Below are positions 7,512 through 16,366 of a DNA stretch of 32,335 nucleotides, piece by piece. Within the stretch, counting starts at the first letter, position 1, and each line of letters starts with the position of its first letter. The notes beneath the pieces are model-generated. The model was not told where the DNA came from, did no database searches, and was given only the letters and a program-made list of their open reading frames with translations. This stretch comes from an uncultured Chloroflexota bacterium (GTDB lineage: Bacteria > Chloroflexota > Anaerolineae > UBA4142 > SHND01), in NCBI GenBank assembly GCA_937870825.1, contig CALMZO010000118.1:1-32335 (forward strand), read 5' to 3'. The position numbers and the translations under genes are program-made.

Positions 7512-8324
7512 CTATCTCCAATATCGCGGATTGAGATATTCTTCGTCAAACGTTTCCGTCGCGCGCAAGGCGACACGAATCGCATCGCGGACGGCGCGCG
7601 CTTTTGCCTCGAGGTCGGGATTTTCGCTTTGGGTGCGTTCGGCGATGACCCCGCAGATGCACGCGGCGGCGAACCCGTAGACGCTGCCCATTTTGAACAG
7701 GGTGCCTGCCTCCATTTCAAAATTCAAAATGCCGAGCGCCCGATATTCGTCGGTGATGCCGCGCAAGTGCCGCAATAAATTTTTGTTCGCGGACGATTCA
7801 CTGCGTTCTTGCCCTTCAAAAAACGTGTCCACGCTCGCGGTGATGCCGATATGCCAATCGGTTTTCAATTCGCGCGCGGCATTCACCAACGCCATGGTGA
7901 GAAACGGATTCGCGGACGCGGGATATTCATTTGGCGCGATGTCGTCGGCTGCGCCTTGACGGGACAATGCGGCGCGCGTAATCACGATGCTGCCCATTTT
8001 TACATCGGGCTGAATCGAACCGCTCGTGCCAACGCGCAGAACCGCGCGCACGCCGACTTGGTACAATTCATTGACGACAATCGAAAGCGACGGCGCGCCC
8101 ATGCCGCTCGTCGCAGAGATGAACGCGCGTCCGTTCGGCAAACGCGCGAGATAACTATTCAGGCCGCGATTTTCGGATAAATTTTTCTCAAACGTCACGC
8201 CCTCTGCCTCTTGCGCAATAAAGCGCGCGCGTTCGGGGTCGCCCGACAATAACGCGATGAGGGGGGGGGAACTGCCCAAGTCGTTTTTGCCGAAACCGAT
8301 GTGATACAACGCGTCGTCATTCAT
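7512..8324 (-). CDS. udp: Uridine phosphorylase
   Basis: A 270-residue nucleoside phosphorylase (family 1), which splits uridine to uracil and ribose-1-phosphate. Residues match E. coli Udp block by block: YHIGFGKNDLG, LSGDPERARFIA (phosphate-binding GDPxR), the ATSGMGAPSLSIVVNEL block, LRVGTSGSIQPDVKMGSIV, TASVDTFFEGQERS and LNFEMEAGTLFKMGSVYG (ribose-binding EMEA). The ATG at 8322-8324 matches the family N-terminus; it starts 8 bases after the stop of the NHL-protein gene, so the two are probably co-transcribed. The HEPN-like gene follows 10 bases downstream. Confidence 0.95.
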   Translation of the reverse strand: MNDDALYHIGFGKNDLGSSPPLIALLSGDPERARFIAQEAEGVTFEKNLSENRGLNSYLARLPNGRAFISATSGMGAPSLSIVVNELYQVGVRAVLRVGTSGSIQPDVKMGSIVITRAALSRQGAADDIAPNEYPASANPFLTMALVNAARELKTDWHIGITASVDTFFEGQERSESSANKNLLRHLRGITDEYRALGILNFEMEAGTLFKMGSVYGFAAACICGVIAERTQSENPDLEAKARAVRDAIRVALRATETFDEEYLNPRYWR

Positions 8325-8332
8325 AGTTGTTT

Positions 8333-9748
8333 TTATTTTTTCCCAAGTTCGAGTTTGTACACTTGCTCGCGCGCCGCAATCCACAAATTGTCTTGGTCGT
8401 CGAATGCCATGCCTGACGCGACGTTTTGCGGAATGTCGAATACGTCAATGTAGCGTCCATCGGGTGTGAATACCTGGACGCCTTTGGAATCGCTGACGTA
8501 AATGCGCCCTTGTGAATCTACGGCGAGCGCGTTGACCGCGCTGAATTGTCCCGGCTCGCTGCCTGAACTGCCAATCGAATCTACAAATTTTCCCGCGCGG
8601 TCGTACTTGAACACTTGGCGCGCGAAACTGCCGAGTATGTAAAAGTTGCCCTGTCCGTCGAGCGCGAGACGCGGGTCGAGTTCAAAACTGCCGAGTTGCT
8701 TGCTGATTGCGCTGTCCACCACAATCGTCGCGCGCCCGCTCGAATTGAAACGTACGATGCTGTCTTTTTGATTGCCGGTCATCGTCGCGTACAAATTTCC
8801 GTCCGCGCCGACGGCGATGTGTTCGTAACTTTCGCCGAGCGCGGGTGGAAACACGTCGAGTTGTTCGCACGTTGCCGCGTTGTATTTGGTAATCGTGATG
8901 GCTTGCAGGACGTACAAATTGCCGTTGCGGTCTGCCGCGAGGGACGGCGTTGGCGCTTTCGGGTCAATCAAGCACTGCGTTTTAAATTTGCCGTTCGCAT
9001 CAAAGACTTGGACGCGTCCGCCGATATATTCGGCGACGAAAAGGTTGCCGTTGTTGTCCACCGCAACCGCGCGCGCGTCGGACATTTTTCCTGCGCCCGT
9101 GCCTTTGCCGCCGATGGTCGCCACAACATTTGCAAATTGCGGCGTGGGCGATGGAGGCGCGGTGTTCGTCGGAATTGGCGCGCGTGTGGCGGGAACAACG
9201 GTGGTGAGCGCCTGGAGCGTTGGCTGAAGGTCGAGCGACGGCGCAAGCATGGTGAACGCGCCGACGCTCAACAGAATCGGCACGACGATTGAAAGCACCG
9301 TAATCAACACGACAAATATAACAATCCATGTCACGCAACCGCTGCTGCCGCGCGAAATTTGTATGTCGCCGCCTTGTCCGACGCGGATGCTGTGTGGTGA
9401 GCCGATGCTGATTTGCGCGACCTGAACATTTTGTCCCCGCTCGATGGCTTCGACCGCGTCTTTTGCCTCTTTCAAACCGACGCCGAAGGTTTCGCGATAG
9501 AGTTTAATCGCTTCAATTTTTTTGCCGCTGTCTGCGAGTTTTTTAATCTCGGCGAGCTTGGCGGCTTCGCGCGTAATTTCTAGAGGGTTGAACGCAGCGA
9601 AATTGGGTGATGGAGTGCGGAGCGCTTCGGGAACAATGAGAGTGGTTTCGCAGTAGGGACATTGAATCGTCGGCGCGCTGCCGCCTTGATAATTTTGGGG
9701 CGCGCCGCATTTGGGACAGCTGAACGTTTGCGATTTGGATTCGGACAT
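8333..9748 (-). CDS. Zinc-ribbon, L7/L12-C-like, membrane-anchored NHL beta-propeller protein
   Basis: A 471-residue modular protein. Order: a zinc ribbon (CPKCG at 11-15, CPYC at 30-33), a segment at about 58-105 resembling the ribosomal L7/L12 C-terminal fold (IEAIKLYRETFGVGLKEAKD then AVEAIERG), one transmembrane helix (about 137-165) and a Pro/Thr/Ala-rich linker. An NHL/SMP-30-like propeller (about 205-470) with repeats such as ARAVAVDNNGNLFVAE and NALAVDSQGRIYVSDSKGVQ completes it. The propeller is probably outside the membrane and the ribbon inside. Its role is unknown; it could link an external ligand or surface partner to a cytoplasmic process. It precedes udp by 8 bases. Confidence 0.88.
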   Translation of the reverse strand: MSESKSQTFSCPKCGAPQNYQGGSAPTIQCPYCETTLIVPEALRTPSPNFAAFNPLEITREAAKLAEIKKLADSGKKIEAIKLYRETFGVGLKEAKDAVEAIERGQNVQVAQISIGSPHSIRVGQGGDIQISRGSSGCVTWIVIFVVLITVLSIVVPILLSVGAFTMLAPSLDLQPTLQALTTVVPATRAPIPTNTAPPSPTPQFANVVATIGGKGTGAGKMSDARAVAVDNNGNLFVAEYIGGRVQVFDANGKFKTQCLIDPKAPTPSLAADRNGNLYVLQAITITKYNAATCEQLDVFPPALGESYEHIAVGADGNLYATMTGNQKDSIVRFNSSGRATIVVDSAISKQLGSFELDPRLALDGQGNFYILGSFARQVFKYDRAGKFVDSIGSSGSEPGQFSAVNALAVDSQGRIYVSDSKGVQVFTPDGRYIDVFDIPQNVASGMAFDDQDNLWIAAREQVYKLELGKK

Positions 9749-9807
9749 TTTGATTCACGTAGACCAAGTTTGTAATTTGTCTGTTGCGGGCAAATTGAAA
9801 ATTTATT

Positions 9808-10044
9808 TTACGCGGGCGAATTTTTCTTGTACACGGCAAAGCCAACGTTTTGTCCGCAATTTGGACATTTGCCAAAGACGGTTTTGTTCCCCGCCGCGCG
9901 CCAACGAATGCCGCCCGCGTCCCAGTACGAACGTTCAAAGCCGCAGTTGGGACATTTGAGCATCCATCGTTCCGATTCGGCTTGAATGCCGACGCGCCAG
10001 GATGAAGGCATGATGGCAAAGACGATTTTCTGAAGGGTGTGCAT
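9808..10044 (-). CDS. Small conserved zinc-ribbon protein
   Basis: A 78-residue protein with two CPNCG knuckles (in WMLKCPNCGFERSYWD and VFGKCPNCGQNVGFAVY), a four-Cys zinc ribbon. The central block GGIRWRAAGNK is Trp/Gly-rich, and I have the impression of a small conserved family in Chloroflexota and relatives. The start is placed at ATG 10042-10044; an ATG 11 codons in (MPSSWRVG) is an alternative, since neither has a clear Shine-Dalgarno sequence. It lies 21 bases after the DUF998 gene and 59 bases before the NHL gene. The knuckle resembles the ribbon at the start of the next gene. Confidence 0.7.
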   Translation of the reverse strand: MHTLQKIVFAIMPSSWRVGIQAESERWMLKCPNCGFERSYWDAGGIRWRAAGNKTVFGKCPNCGQNVGFAVYKKNSPA

Positions 10045-10065
10045 GGGAGGGCAGTCGTTGTTTGT

Positions 10066-10809
10066 TCAATTCCCAAGTTTGGCATTTACATGCCGCGCGC
10101 CGAGCGTTTGAAACAAGATGGAAAGAATGGATGCGTACACAATAATTTTTTGTCCCGTCACTTGAATGAGCAAACCTTCGGGTGTATTCGCGCGCGGACC
10201 GATTCGCAGGAGAATGAAATATAAAATCAACACCAGCGCGAACGCGATAAAACTCCACGCGTAAAGGTTGGGATATTCGTCGCGATCAAGAATGACGGGA
10301 ATGTACAAAATGACCGCGAGGGGGAACAAGCCAAACGCGTACAGGACAAATTGTCCATGCAGTGGACGCGCAATATCGGCAGGCGTGAACGCGACGCCGA
10401 CAAAACAAAGCGCGGAAGCAATGCCGACAATGGAACCGATGATGCTCAACACGCGCGTCCAGCGCGTGTGCGTAAAAAATTGGGTGAACGCGACAAAAAA
10501 TACGGCGAGACCCGCGCCCGCGATTGTCAGCGCGCTCGAAAACAAGAGCATCGAAATTGTATTCGGCGCGCCATTGTAACTCACGGTGCGTCCAAGGTCG
10601 CTAAAGAAATTGGTGAAAAACGAATAGCCCGCGTTTTGCGGATTGCCGCTTGTGCCGCCGCCGTACGCGAGCATTGCCATCAGCGTCGCCGCGGCAAAAA
10701 AGATGCACGCCCCAAGCACAAATTGAAAAGTCGTTTTGCGCCATACGTTTGAATCGAAAAACGAAACGGGCAGCGCGTTTGTTTTGTTTGTGGAAAGGGT
10801 GTTGTTCAT
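10066..10809 (-). CDS. DUF998-type multi-pass membrane protein
   Basis: A 247-residue integral membrane protein with about six hydrophobic helices, including FQFVLGACIFFAAATLMAML, MLLFSSALTIAGAGLAVFFV, VLSIIGSIVGIASALCFVGV and IVYASILSILFQTLG. The block TNFFSDLGRTVSYNG after the first helix is the recognisable DUF998 signature. Function is unknown for the family. The ATG at 10807-10809 was chosen because it starts a hydrophilic N-terminus (MNNTLSTNKT) just before the first helix; the open frame extends upstream without membrane-protein character. Confidence 0.85.
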   Translation of the reverse strand: MNNTLSTNKTNALPVSFFDSNVWRKTTFQFVLGACIFFAAATLMAMLAYGGGTSGNPQNAGYSFFTNFFSDLGRTVSYNGAPNTISMLLFSSALTIAGAGLAVFFVAFTQFFTHTRWTRVLSIIGSIVGIASALCFVGVAFTPADIARPLHGQFVLYAFGLFPLAVILYIPVILDRDEYPNLYAWSFIAFALVLILYFILLRIGPRANTPEGLLIQVTGQKIIVYASILSILFQTLGARHVNAKLGN

Positions 10810-11086
10810 CGTTCCGGTATGTTTTTGAAACGCCGTTGGACCTGACGTTCCAAGCGGGTGTCGCGATTCCTGGTTTGCAGCGCGGCAGATTTGGAAAAGC
10901 ATACCACAAAAGTTTGAAAACGCGATTTCGGAAAATAAAAATCGCACACCGCATAACAGACGCGGCCAAAGTATTTATCCACATTCCCCAACAGCCCGCG
11001 CGCAAACCTCGCGCCCAAAACAAAAAACCAAGCGCGTTGGGGCGGACAAAAAAAATTTTGCTATGATGACAAGGATAGTACCTGAA
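10810..11086. other. Intergenic region upstream of the DUF998 gene
   Basis: No convincing gene is seen. It is AT-richer than the coding DNA and must contain the promoter of the DUF998 gene on the minus strand, but no -35/-10 pair stands out. A plus-strand TATGAT box at about 11072 has no gene to serve. Confidence 0.5.
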
Positions 11087-11132
11087 AAAAAAGAACGCGT
11101 TGGACGAATGCTCGTCCAACGCGTTCTTTTTT
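11087..11132. terminator. Strong symmetric terminator after the YceI-like gene
   Basis: The stem AAAAAAGAACGCGTTGGACG (plus one A) at 11087-11107 pairs with 11112-11132 around a 4-base loop. A-runs and T-runs on both sides allow it to work in either direction. It lies 20 bases after the YceI-like gene. Confidence 0.92.
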
Positions 11133-11152
11133 ACCGGCACGGGAATACGCGG

Positions 11153-11902
11153 TTACGGATTCACGCGCTGCAAATACAGATCGACTTCGAGCGTGATTTT
11201 GTCGTCAATGCTCAAGACGCGGGCGACGCGCGGCTGTTCCAGACTGAAATCGGCAAAGGTAAAACTGGTCGTCGCCGTGCATTTGCCTTCGGTCTGATTG
11301 CTCTCCAATTGACAGCTCGCTTGCCACGTTACGGGTTTCGTCACATCACGAATGGTGAGGTCGCCCATCAGCTGAAATGTCGCGCTGCCGGAATCGGGAA
11401 CAAGCAATGGCAATCCGGGCGCGGAAGTCGGCACGAACGTGACGTTCGGGTACTGCGACGATTGCAGCGGCGTGCGTTGAATAAAATTGTCGCGCGCGCC
11501 TTGGTCACTGCGCAGTGTGCGAACATCCACCACAAACTTGCTGTTGGCGGAATCAATCGAGCCGTCGCTGCGCTTGCCGACGATTTGTCCGGTGATGGCT
11601 TTTGTTCGTCCAATCGCGTCGTTCGGCAAATCAAAGCCCGCGAGTTGTTCGCGCACGCGGTAACGCACTTCGCTTTTTTCAGGAACGACGACGAGCGTAA
11701 CTGTTTCGCCTGCGTTGGTTGTGGCAGACGTCGTCGTTGGGTTGAGCGCGCCGGTATTTGTCGCAGCGGGTGCTGCGGTTGCGGGCGCGACGGTTGGTGG
11801 CGCGTTCGTCGGCGTCGCGGCAGGTGTGCTGCAGCCGATGATGACAACCGCCAAAAGACTGAACAATGCAGTTACAAAGAGTACCGCTTTGAATGAATTC
11901 AT
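11153..11902 (-). CDS. YceI-family lipoprotein
   Basis: A 249-residue protein. Residues 1-24 form a lipoprotein signal ending at the lipobox IIGC (Cys24). An Ala/Pro/Thr-rich linker (about 25-65) leads to a YceI-like lipocalin-fold domain. That domain shows EKSEVRYRVREQLAGFDLPN, GKRSDGSIDSANSKFVVDVR, TLRSDQGARDNFI, TFQLMGDLTIRDVTKPV and TFADFSLEQPRVARVLSIDD. YceI proteins bind isoprenoid-like hydrophobic ligands; the ligand here is unknown. The ATG at 11900-11902 follows GGAGGAG with a good gap and begins the signal peptide. The gene stands alone between two terminators. Confidence 0.92.
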   Translation of the reverse strand: MNSFKAVLFVTALFSLLAVVIIGCSTPAATPTNAPPTVAPATAAPAATNTGALNPTTTSATTNAGETVTLVVVPEKSEVRYRVREQLAGFDLPNDAIGRTKAITGQIVGKRSDGSIDSANSKFVVDVRTLRSDQGARDNFIQRTPLQSSQYPNVTFVPTSAPGLPLLVPDSGSATFQLMGDLTIRDVTKPVTWQASCQLESNQTEGKCTATTSFTFADFSLEQPRVARVLSIDDKITLEVDLYLQRVNP

Positions 11903-12290
11903 AAATTGTTTCTCCTCCAACGGATTTCCAAAATGGCGCCGTACGCACTCAGTGTGGCAGATTCCCATTGCCCTCTGCCAGATCCAAGTGTGTTGCGAAA
12001 GCAAGTTTCGCGATGCATTTTGGAAATGCGTTGTCGTAACTCTTCTACTCAAGCGAAATGATTTTTTCTTGAGAGCAAGATTAAAACCTCCTCACTTGGG
12101 GCGCGCTGCGCAACTATTCGTTCTACAAAATTCAGCACAGTGATAATTTGCTCATTTTGCGGCGCGGCAGAGTTTTACCAACAGACACATCCGCGTGATT
12201 CATTTATACTTTGCCGAGAAACAAAAATGCTGCGGCGTTTTGTGCAACGCGGCAGCGTTTCCGATACGTCCAGCGGTCGTCGGCGCTCGT
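11903..12290. other. Intergenic region upstream of the YceI-like gene
   Basis: About 390 bases without a credible gene. The part near 12222-12256 is the terminator of the phosphatase gene. The rest should carry the YceI-like gene's promoter and leader on the minus strand, but I see no clear -35/-10 pair and no repeat. Confidence 0.5.
12222..12256 (-). terminator. Terminator after the 5'-nucleotidase-like gene
   Basis: On the minus strand GCTGCCGCGTT pairs with AACGCCGCAGC (one mismatch), followed by ATTTTTGTTT. It lies about 35 bases past the gene's stop codon. Confidence 0.75.
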
Positions 12291-13742
12291 TCAGGTTACG
12301 ACAAATTTTGTGTGCGTGAGCTCGGCGCGTACGGGCGAATGTTTTTGAAAATATTCGCACAGCACATCAATGGCGCGTTTGCCGGTGTCTGTTTTGTTCT
12401 CGATATTCTTGATATCTTGCCCGCCCGCAACCGCGACCCGATACACGCGGTCTGCGCGCACGGGACTGCCCGCGATTTCCAACTCTTGCACACGCGCACC
12501 CTTTGGATTGTTGACGCGCACGCGTGCTTGCAATCCGGATACGCGTATGACGTAACCGCCCTGTTGCTGCAATGCCTGTGCGGCAAACACCTGCTCAAGG
12601 TTCGCCTCAATCTGCTCGCGGATTCGCGCACCGGTCATTTCCACCAGTGAGAGCGGCGGATTCGTGGGAATCATCTGCCACAAGTCCGCCATTGTCACGT
12701 TGCCTGGCAGAATCGGCGAACCATAGCGCCAGCCGTGCGAAAAGGCAACGTCCGCGCCGGTTGCATCGAGATAAGCATCGGTGATGAGATTGTCCATCGT
12801 TGCTTCAAGCACATGCATGCGCTCGAGCGCAGTGGCAGTCTGTCCAACCACCTCGTCCATGCGTTCGCGATGCGGTGCGAGTTGGGTTTGCACCAACGTT
12901 TGCATTTCCGAATCGGGAGCAATGGACTCATCCAAAAAAATTAACCGATGGGTGTAATCACAAACATGTTGGTTCTGCACGTCAAGGTCAAGGCGCCCGA
13001 TAAAGGAACCGTCAAAACCCGATTGCACGAGCAGCGTCTTGCCAAAACGCAGCGGCGCATAGAGGCGGTCATGCGTGTGCCCACTCAACACGACATCAAT
13101 GTCCTGGACCTGCTTGACGAGTTCAATGTCTTGCGCCAAGCCCATGTGCGAGACCAACACAATGAGCTCTGCCTGTTCCTGTCGGCGCAGTTTCGAGATG
13201 CAGCGCGGCAGCGAATCAAGCCCATTGGAAAAACGCAGACCCGCGCCAAATGCTTTGGGCATGGTCCGGGTCACAACGGGCGAGGTGATGCCGACAAAGC
13301 CGATGCGGACACCGCCAATCTCGCGGACGTGGCTCGGTGAAAATTCGTGTTCGCCGCTGTCGGCGCGTTCCACGTTGCACGCAATCATCGGGAAATTCAT
13401 TTCGGCTACACGCTCGCGCAGCACGCGCGGTCCAAAGCCAAATTCCCAATTGCCGGGCGTCATCAATTCGACGCCCAAATGATTCAAGACGGGCACAATC
13501 GCCGCGCCTTCGGTCCACATCGCCGGTGCAGTCCCGTGAATGGCATCTCCGCAATCTACCAGAATGCAATGCCCGTTGGTTTCGGCGCGAATCTGTTTGA
13601 CGAGCGCGGCAGTGCGCGCGACACCACCGCCGTGTTGATAGGCGGGCTTGCCGTGATTCCAAAACAGTTCCCAATGCGGTTCGAGATGCGCGTGAATATC
13701 ATTTTGTTGAATCAGCGTCACGCGCCGCGAGTTCGAGGTCAT
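12291..13742 (-). CDS. Metallophosphatase, 5'-nucleotidase/SoxB-like family
   Basis: A 483-residue protein with the two domains of the UshA/SoxB superfamily. The N-terminal dimetal domain has QNDIHAHLEPHW (Asp and His ligands), VDCGDAIHG, TPGNWEFGFG, LVSHMG and VLSGHTHDRLY. The C-terminal domain starts at about 300 and has the ITDAYLDATGADVAFSHG region. In UshA the third motif is GNHEF; here the His is Trp (GNWEF), as in the GHWEF of SoxB thiosulfohydrolases, and ERVAEMNFPMIACNV also recalls SoxB. No signal peptide is present, so it is cytoplasmic, unlike secreted UshA. The substrate is unknown: nucleotide or sulfur ester. The ATG at 13740-13742 follows AAGGAG. Confidence 0.9.
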   Translation of the reverse strand: MTSNSRRVTLIQQNDIHAHLEPHWELFWNHGKPAYQHGGGVARTAALVKQIRAETNGHCILVDCGDAIHGTAPAMWTEGAAIVPVLNHLGVELMTPGNWEFGFGPRVLRERVAEMNFPMIACNVERADSGEHEFSPSHVREIGGVRIGFVGITSPVVTRTMPKAFGAGLRFSNGLDSLPRCISKLRRQEQAELIVLVSHMGLAQDIELVKQVQDIDVVLSGHTHDRLYAPLRFGKTLLVQSGFDGSFIGRLDLDVQNQHVCDYTHRLIFLDESIAPDSEMQTLVQTQLAPHRERMDEVVGQTATALERMHVLEATMDNLITDAYLDATGADVAFSHGWRYGSPILPGNVTMADLWQMIPTNPPLSLVEMTGARIREQIEANLEQVFAAQALQQQGGYVIRVSGLQARVRVNNPKGARVQELEIAGSPVRADRVYRVAVAGGQDIKNIENKTDTGKRAIDVLCEYFQKHSPVRAELTHTKFVVT

Positions 13743-13803
13743 GCTTAACTCCTTGATGCAGAAATCGTGCACGCGCGAAAAATATCGTTGTCAGAGGATT
13801 CGC

Positions 13804-13847
13804 AAAAAAAACGCGCTGCGACGTGTACTATGTAACGTCACAGCGCG
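13804..13847 (-). terminator. Terminator of the long lysine operon
   Basis: On the minus strand CGCGCTGTGACGT pairs with ACGTCGCAGCGCG over 13 pairs, one of them a U-G pair that only works in minus-strand RNA. It is followed by eight T. It lies 150 bases after the lysT stop codon and just before the phosphatase gene. Confidence 0.9.
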
Positions 13848-13997
13848 GCAAAATGAGATGCGCGGCGGAGCGAGTCCTATGGCTCGGGCGGGGTTGGTGA
13901 TTGCAACACTCTATGTACGACAGTGAGAAACGACGCCGCGGACCCCGAATCTCGAAACAATGCTCAGGAGCAGGTCGCACCCAAGCCATTTTCGCCG

Positions 13998-15332
13998 TCA
14001 GGAAGAAACAATTTCGCGCGGGTCCTCAATCACTCCGGCAATCGCGCTCGCGGCAACCACCGCGGGACTCGCCAAATAAATTTCCGCGTCGCGCGTGCCC
14101 ATGCGTCCGCGAAAATTTCGATTCGCGCTCGAAATTGTCACTTCGTTTGGCGCGGGGATACCCATGTGATTGCCCATGCACGGACCGCAGCCCGGTACAC
14201 CAATCACCGCGCCCGCGTCGGCGAGCGTTTCCAAATAGCCCTGACGCAGTGCGTCACGCAACACCTCCGACGATGCAGGAATCACCAACAGCCGCGTTCC
14301 TTTTGCGATTTTTTTGCCGCGCACAATTTCCGCCGCAATCGCGAGGTCTTCCAAGCGTCCATTGGTACACGTTCCCAGAAACGCTTGCTGCACGCGCGTC
14401 CCGCGAATTTCCGAAAGTGGTCTTACATTGTCAACGGTGTGCGGACAGGCAATCATCGGTTCGAGTTGCGACGCGTCGAAGGTGTATTCCGCGCTGTAGT
14501 GCGCGTCGGGGTCGGGATATAAAGCGTTTTGACGGAGGACGGAGGACGAAGGACGAATGGAATCCTCGGTCGTTCGTCGTTCGTCATTCGTCATTCGTCT
14601 TGCCAGGTAATCAAACACCGCGTCGTCCGGCGCAAGGTACGCATTCTTTGCTCCAAACTCTGCCATCATGTTTGGAATGACCATGCGCGATTCGAGTGAC
14701 ATGTTTTGTATCGCGTCGCCGTGAAATTCGACGGAATAGTACAAACCCCCGTCCGCGCCCAAGTCGCCAATAATTTTCAAACACAAATCTTTTGCCGTCA
14801 CCCAATCACCCAATCGCCCAATTACCTCAATCTTGATACTCTCTGGTACTCGCAACCACAATTCCCCCATCGCCCACAACGCGGCAACTTCGCTGCGCCC
14901 AATGCCCGCGCCGAACGCGCCAAGCCAGCCGAAATGCGGCGTGTGTGAATCCGCGCCGAGAATCGTTTGCCCCGGCAGCACAATTGCTTCTTCGCTCAAC
15001 ACTTGATGACAAATGCCGCGCCCCACTTCAAAAAAATGTTTGACACCCATTTCGTCAACGAACTTGCGCACGTCCGCGTGATTCTGCGCGTGCGCGGTGG
15101 TGGGCGCGGGGACCGCGTGGTCGAGCGTGATGGCGAGCCGTTCGGGATTTTTGACGCGTTCGACGCCGAGCGCGCGAAAAATTTTCCAAATCGCGGCGGT
15201 ATTGTCATGCGACAAAATGACATCGGGACGCGCGTCCACGATTTGTCCCGCGACGACGGAAGCATTTCCTGACGCGCGGGCGAGGGCTTTTTCCGCAAAT
15301 GTCTTGCCGTTCGCCAATGGCTTGCGTATCAT
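13998..15332 (-). CDS. lysT: Homoaconitase large subunit (LysT)
   Basis: A 444-residue [4Fe-4S] hydro-lyase subunit that pairs with LysU to isomerise homocitrate to homoisocitrate. Cluster Cys residues are C322 (LGTCTNGR) and C382/C385 (VPGCGPCMG). Substrate-site blocks are [36 protein letters not shown] and [12 protein letters not shown]. LeuC/LysT cannot be separated by sequence alone; context supports LysT. It is some 25 residues longer than T. thermophilus LysT because residues about 246-268 ([20 protein letters not shown] and on) are a tandem-repeat insertion in a surface loop between the [18 protein letters not shown] block and YPDPDA. Its ATG overlaps the stop of the upstream oxidoreductase as ATGA. 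It is the last gene of the operon. Confidence 0.94.
   Translation of the reverse strand: MIRKPLANGKTFAEKALARASGNASVVAGQIVDARPDVILSHDNTAAIWKIFRALGVERVKNPERLAITLDHAVPAPTTAHAQNHADVRKFVDEMGVKHFFEVGRGICHQVLSEEAIVLPGQTILGADSHTPHFGWLGAFGAGIGRSEVAALWAMGELWLRVPESIKIEVIGRLGDWVTAKDLCLKIIGDLGADGGLYYSVEFHGDAIQNMSLESRMVIPNMMAEFGAKNAYLAPDDAVFDYLARRMTNDERRTTEDSIRPSSSVLRQNALYPDPDAHYSAEYTFDASQLEPMIACPHTVDNVRPLSEIRGTRVQQAFLGTCTNGRLEDLAIAAEIVRGKKIAKGTRLLVIPASSEVLRDALRQGYLETLADAGAVIGVPGCGPCMGNHMGIPAPNEVTISSANRNFRGRMGTRDAEIYLASPAVVAASAIAGVIEDPREIVSS
14532..14600. repeat. Heptamer tandem repeats inserted in frame in lysT
   Basis: Direct units GGACGGA and GGACGAA are followed by inverted units CGTCGTT and CGTCATT (twice), so the tract can form a hairpin. 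It encodes a polar loop without disturbing the frame. A near-identical tract lies in the homocitrate synthase gene. Confidence 0.85.
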
Positions 15333-16366
15333 CCGTTTGAAATTCTTTCCGCTGTGTCCTGCATCGTTACAATCACTTTGCCGCGCGCGTGACCTTGCCC
15401 GAGGTACCGAAATGCTTCCGCCGTTTCGCGCAGCGGATAGCGCCGGTCAATGACAGGACTGAGCTTGCCCGCTTCCATTTGCGCGGCGAGGAATTGCAAA
15501 TCCGTTTGGCTCGGCTGCGCGATCAAGTTTTTCAGCGTTTTACCGCCGCGCGACAGCGATGGACCCAAAAGCATTACCTGAAAAATTTGCTTGAGCGCGC
15601 CGCCCGATAAAACGAACGTGCCATTGGGCTTTAACGCGCGCTGGTACGCGGCAAGCGGACGATACCCATTCGCGGCGAGAATCAAATCGTACTGGTCTCC
15701 GCTTTGGGCAAAGTCTTGTGTGGTGTAATCGAGCACGCGGTCAGCGCCGAGTGTGCGCGCTTGTTCAACATTCCGCGTACTGCAAACGGCGGTGACATGC
15801 GCGCCAAACAGTTTGGCGATTTGCACCGCGAACGTTCCGACGCCGCCGGACGCGCCGTAAATCAAAACGTTTTGTCCCGCTTGAATGTGTCCGTGATCGC
15901 GCAAACCTTGCAGTGCGGTAACGCCAGCCATCGGTATTGCCGCTGCTTGTTCGAACGAAATGTTTTTTGGTTTCAGCGCCAACAAATTTTCGGGAACGGC
16001 AACATATTCCGCCAAGCCACCAAAGCGATGCCCCGAAATGTCGCCGAACACGGCGTCGCCTGCTTGAAACTGCTTGACGTTCGTGCCAATGGCTTGCACC
16101 CGGCCCGAAATGTCCGCGCCGAGAATATGTTGTTTGGGTTTCAAGAAGCCACCCATCAAGCGAGTGGGAAAAACATCGGCGGTCAAGAGATGCCAGTCCG
16201 CCTGATTCAGCGACGTCGCGTGGACTTGAACCAAGACCTGGGTGTCTGTGGGCGTGGGTTTTTCTATTTCTTGAAGTGAGAGTACGTTGGGGGTTCCGTA
16301 TTGGGTATAGACGATGGCTTTCACAAACTCGGGTCCTTTGTTGACAGTGGTCTGCTCTTTGCTCAC
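15329..16366 (-). CDS. Zinc-independent MDR oxidoreductase (quinone oxidoreductase-like)
   Basis: A 345-residue medium-chain dehydrogenase/reductase. The catalytic GroES-like half has [10 protein letters not shown]-type N-terminus, [13 protein letters not shown] and [10 protein letters not shown]. The NADP-binding Rossmann half has [18 protein letters not shown] with the GGVG loop. No structural zinc Cys cluster is seen, pointing to the quinone reductase/enoyl reductase group. The GTG at 16364-16366 overlaps the homocitrate synthase stop (GTGA) and was taken as the start; an in-frame GTG at 16321, preceded by AAAGGA, would begin exactly at the family N-terminus and is a good alternative. It sits inside the lysine operon and is coupled to lysT, but it has no known step in the pathway. 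Confidence 0.88.
   Translation of the reverse strand: MSKEQTTVNKGPEFVKAIVYTQYGTPNVLSLQEIEKPTPTDTQVLVQVHATSLNQADWHLLTADVFPTRLMGGFLKPKQHILGADISGRVQAIGTNVKQFQAGDAVFGDISGHRFGGLAEYVAVPENLLALKPKNISFEQAAAIPMAGVTALQGLRDHGHIQAGQNVLIYGASGGVGTFAVQIAKLFGAHVTAVCSTRNVEQARTLGADRVLDYTTQDFAQSGDQYDLILAANGYRPLAAYQRALKPNGTFVLSGGALKQIFQVMLLGPSLSRGGKTLKNLIAQPSQTDLQFLAAQMEAGKLSPVIDRRYPLRETAEAFRYLGQGHARGKVIVTMQDTAERISNG

Noticed and set aside
7502-7720. N-terminal extension of the HEPN-like gene
   Set aside because: It lies inside udp in another frame and reads as low-complexity; a GTG with AGGAAGG fits better.
12176-12290. Frames downstream of the phosphatase gene as a small gene
   Set aside because: The area contains a terminator and no ribosome site or family motif.
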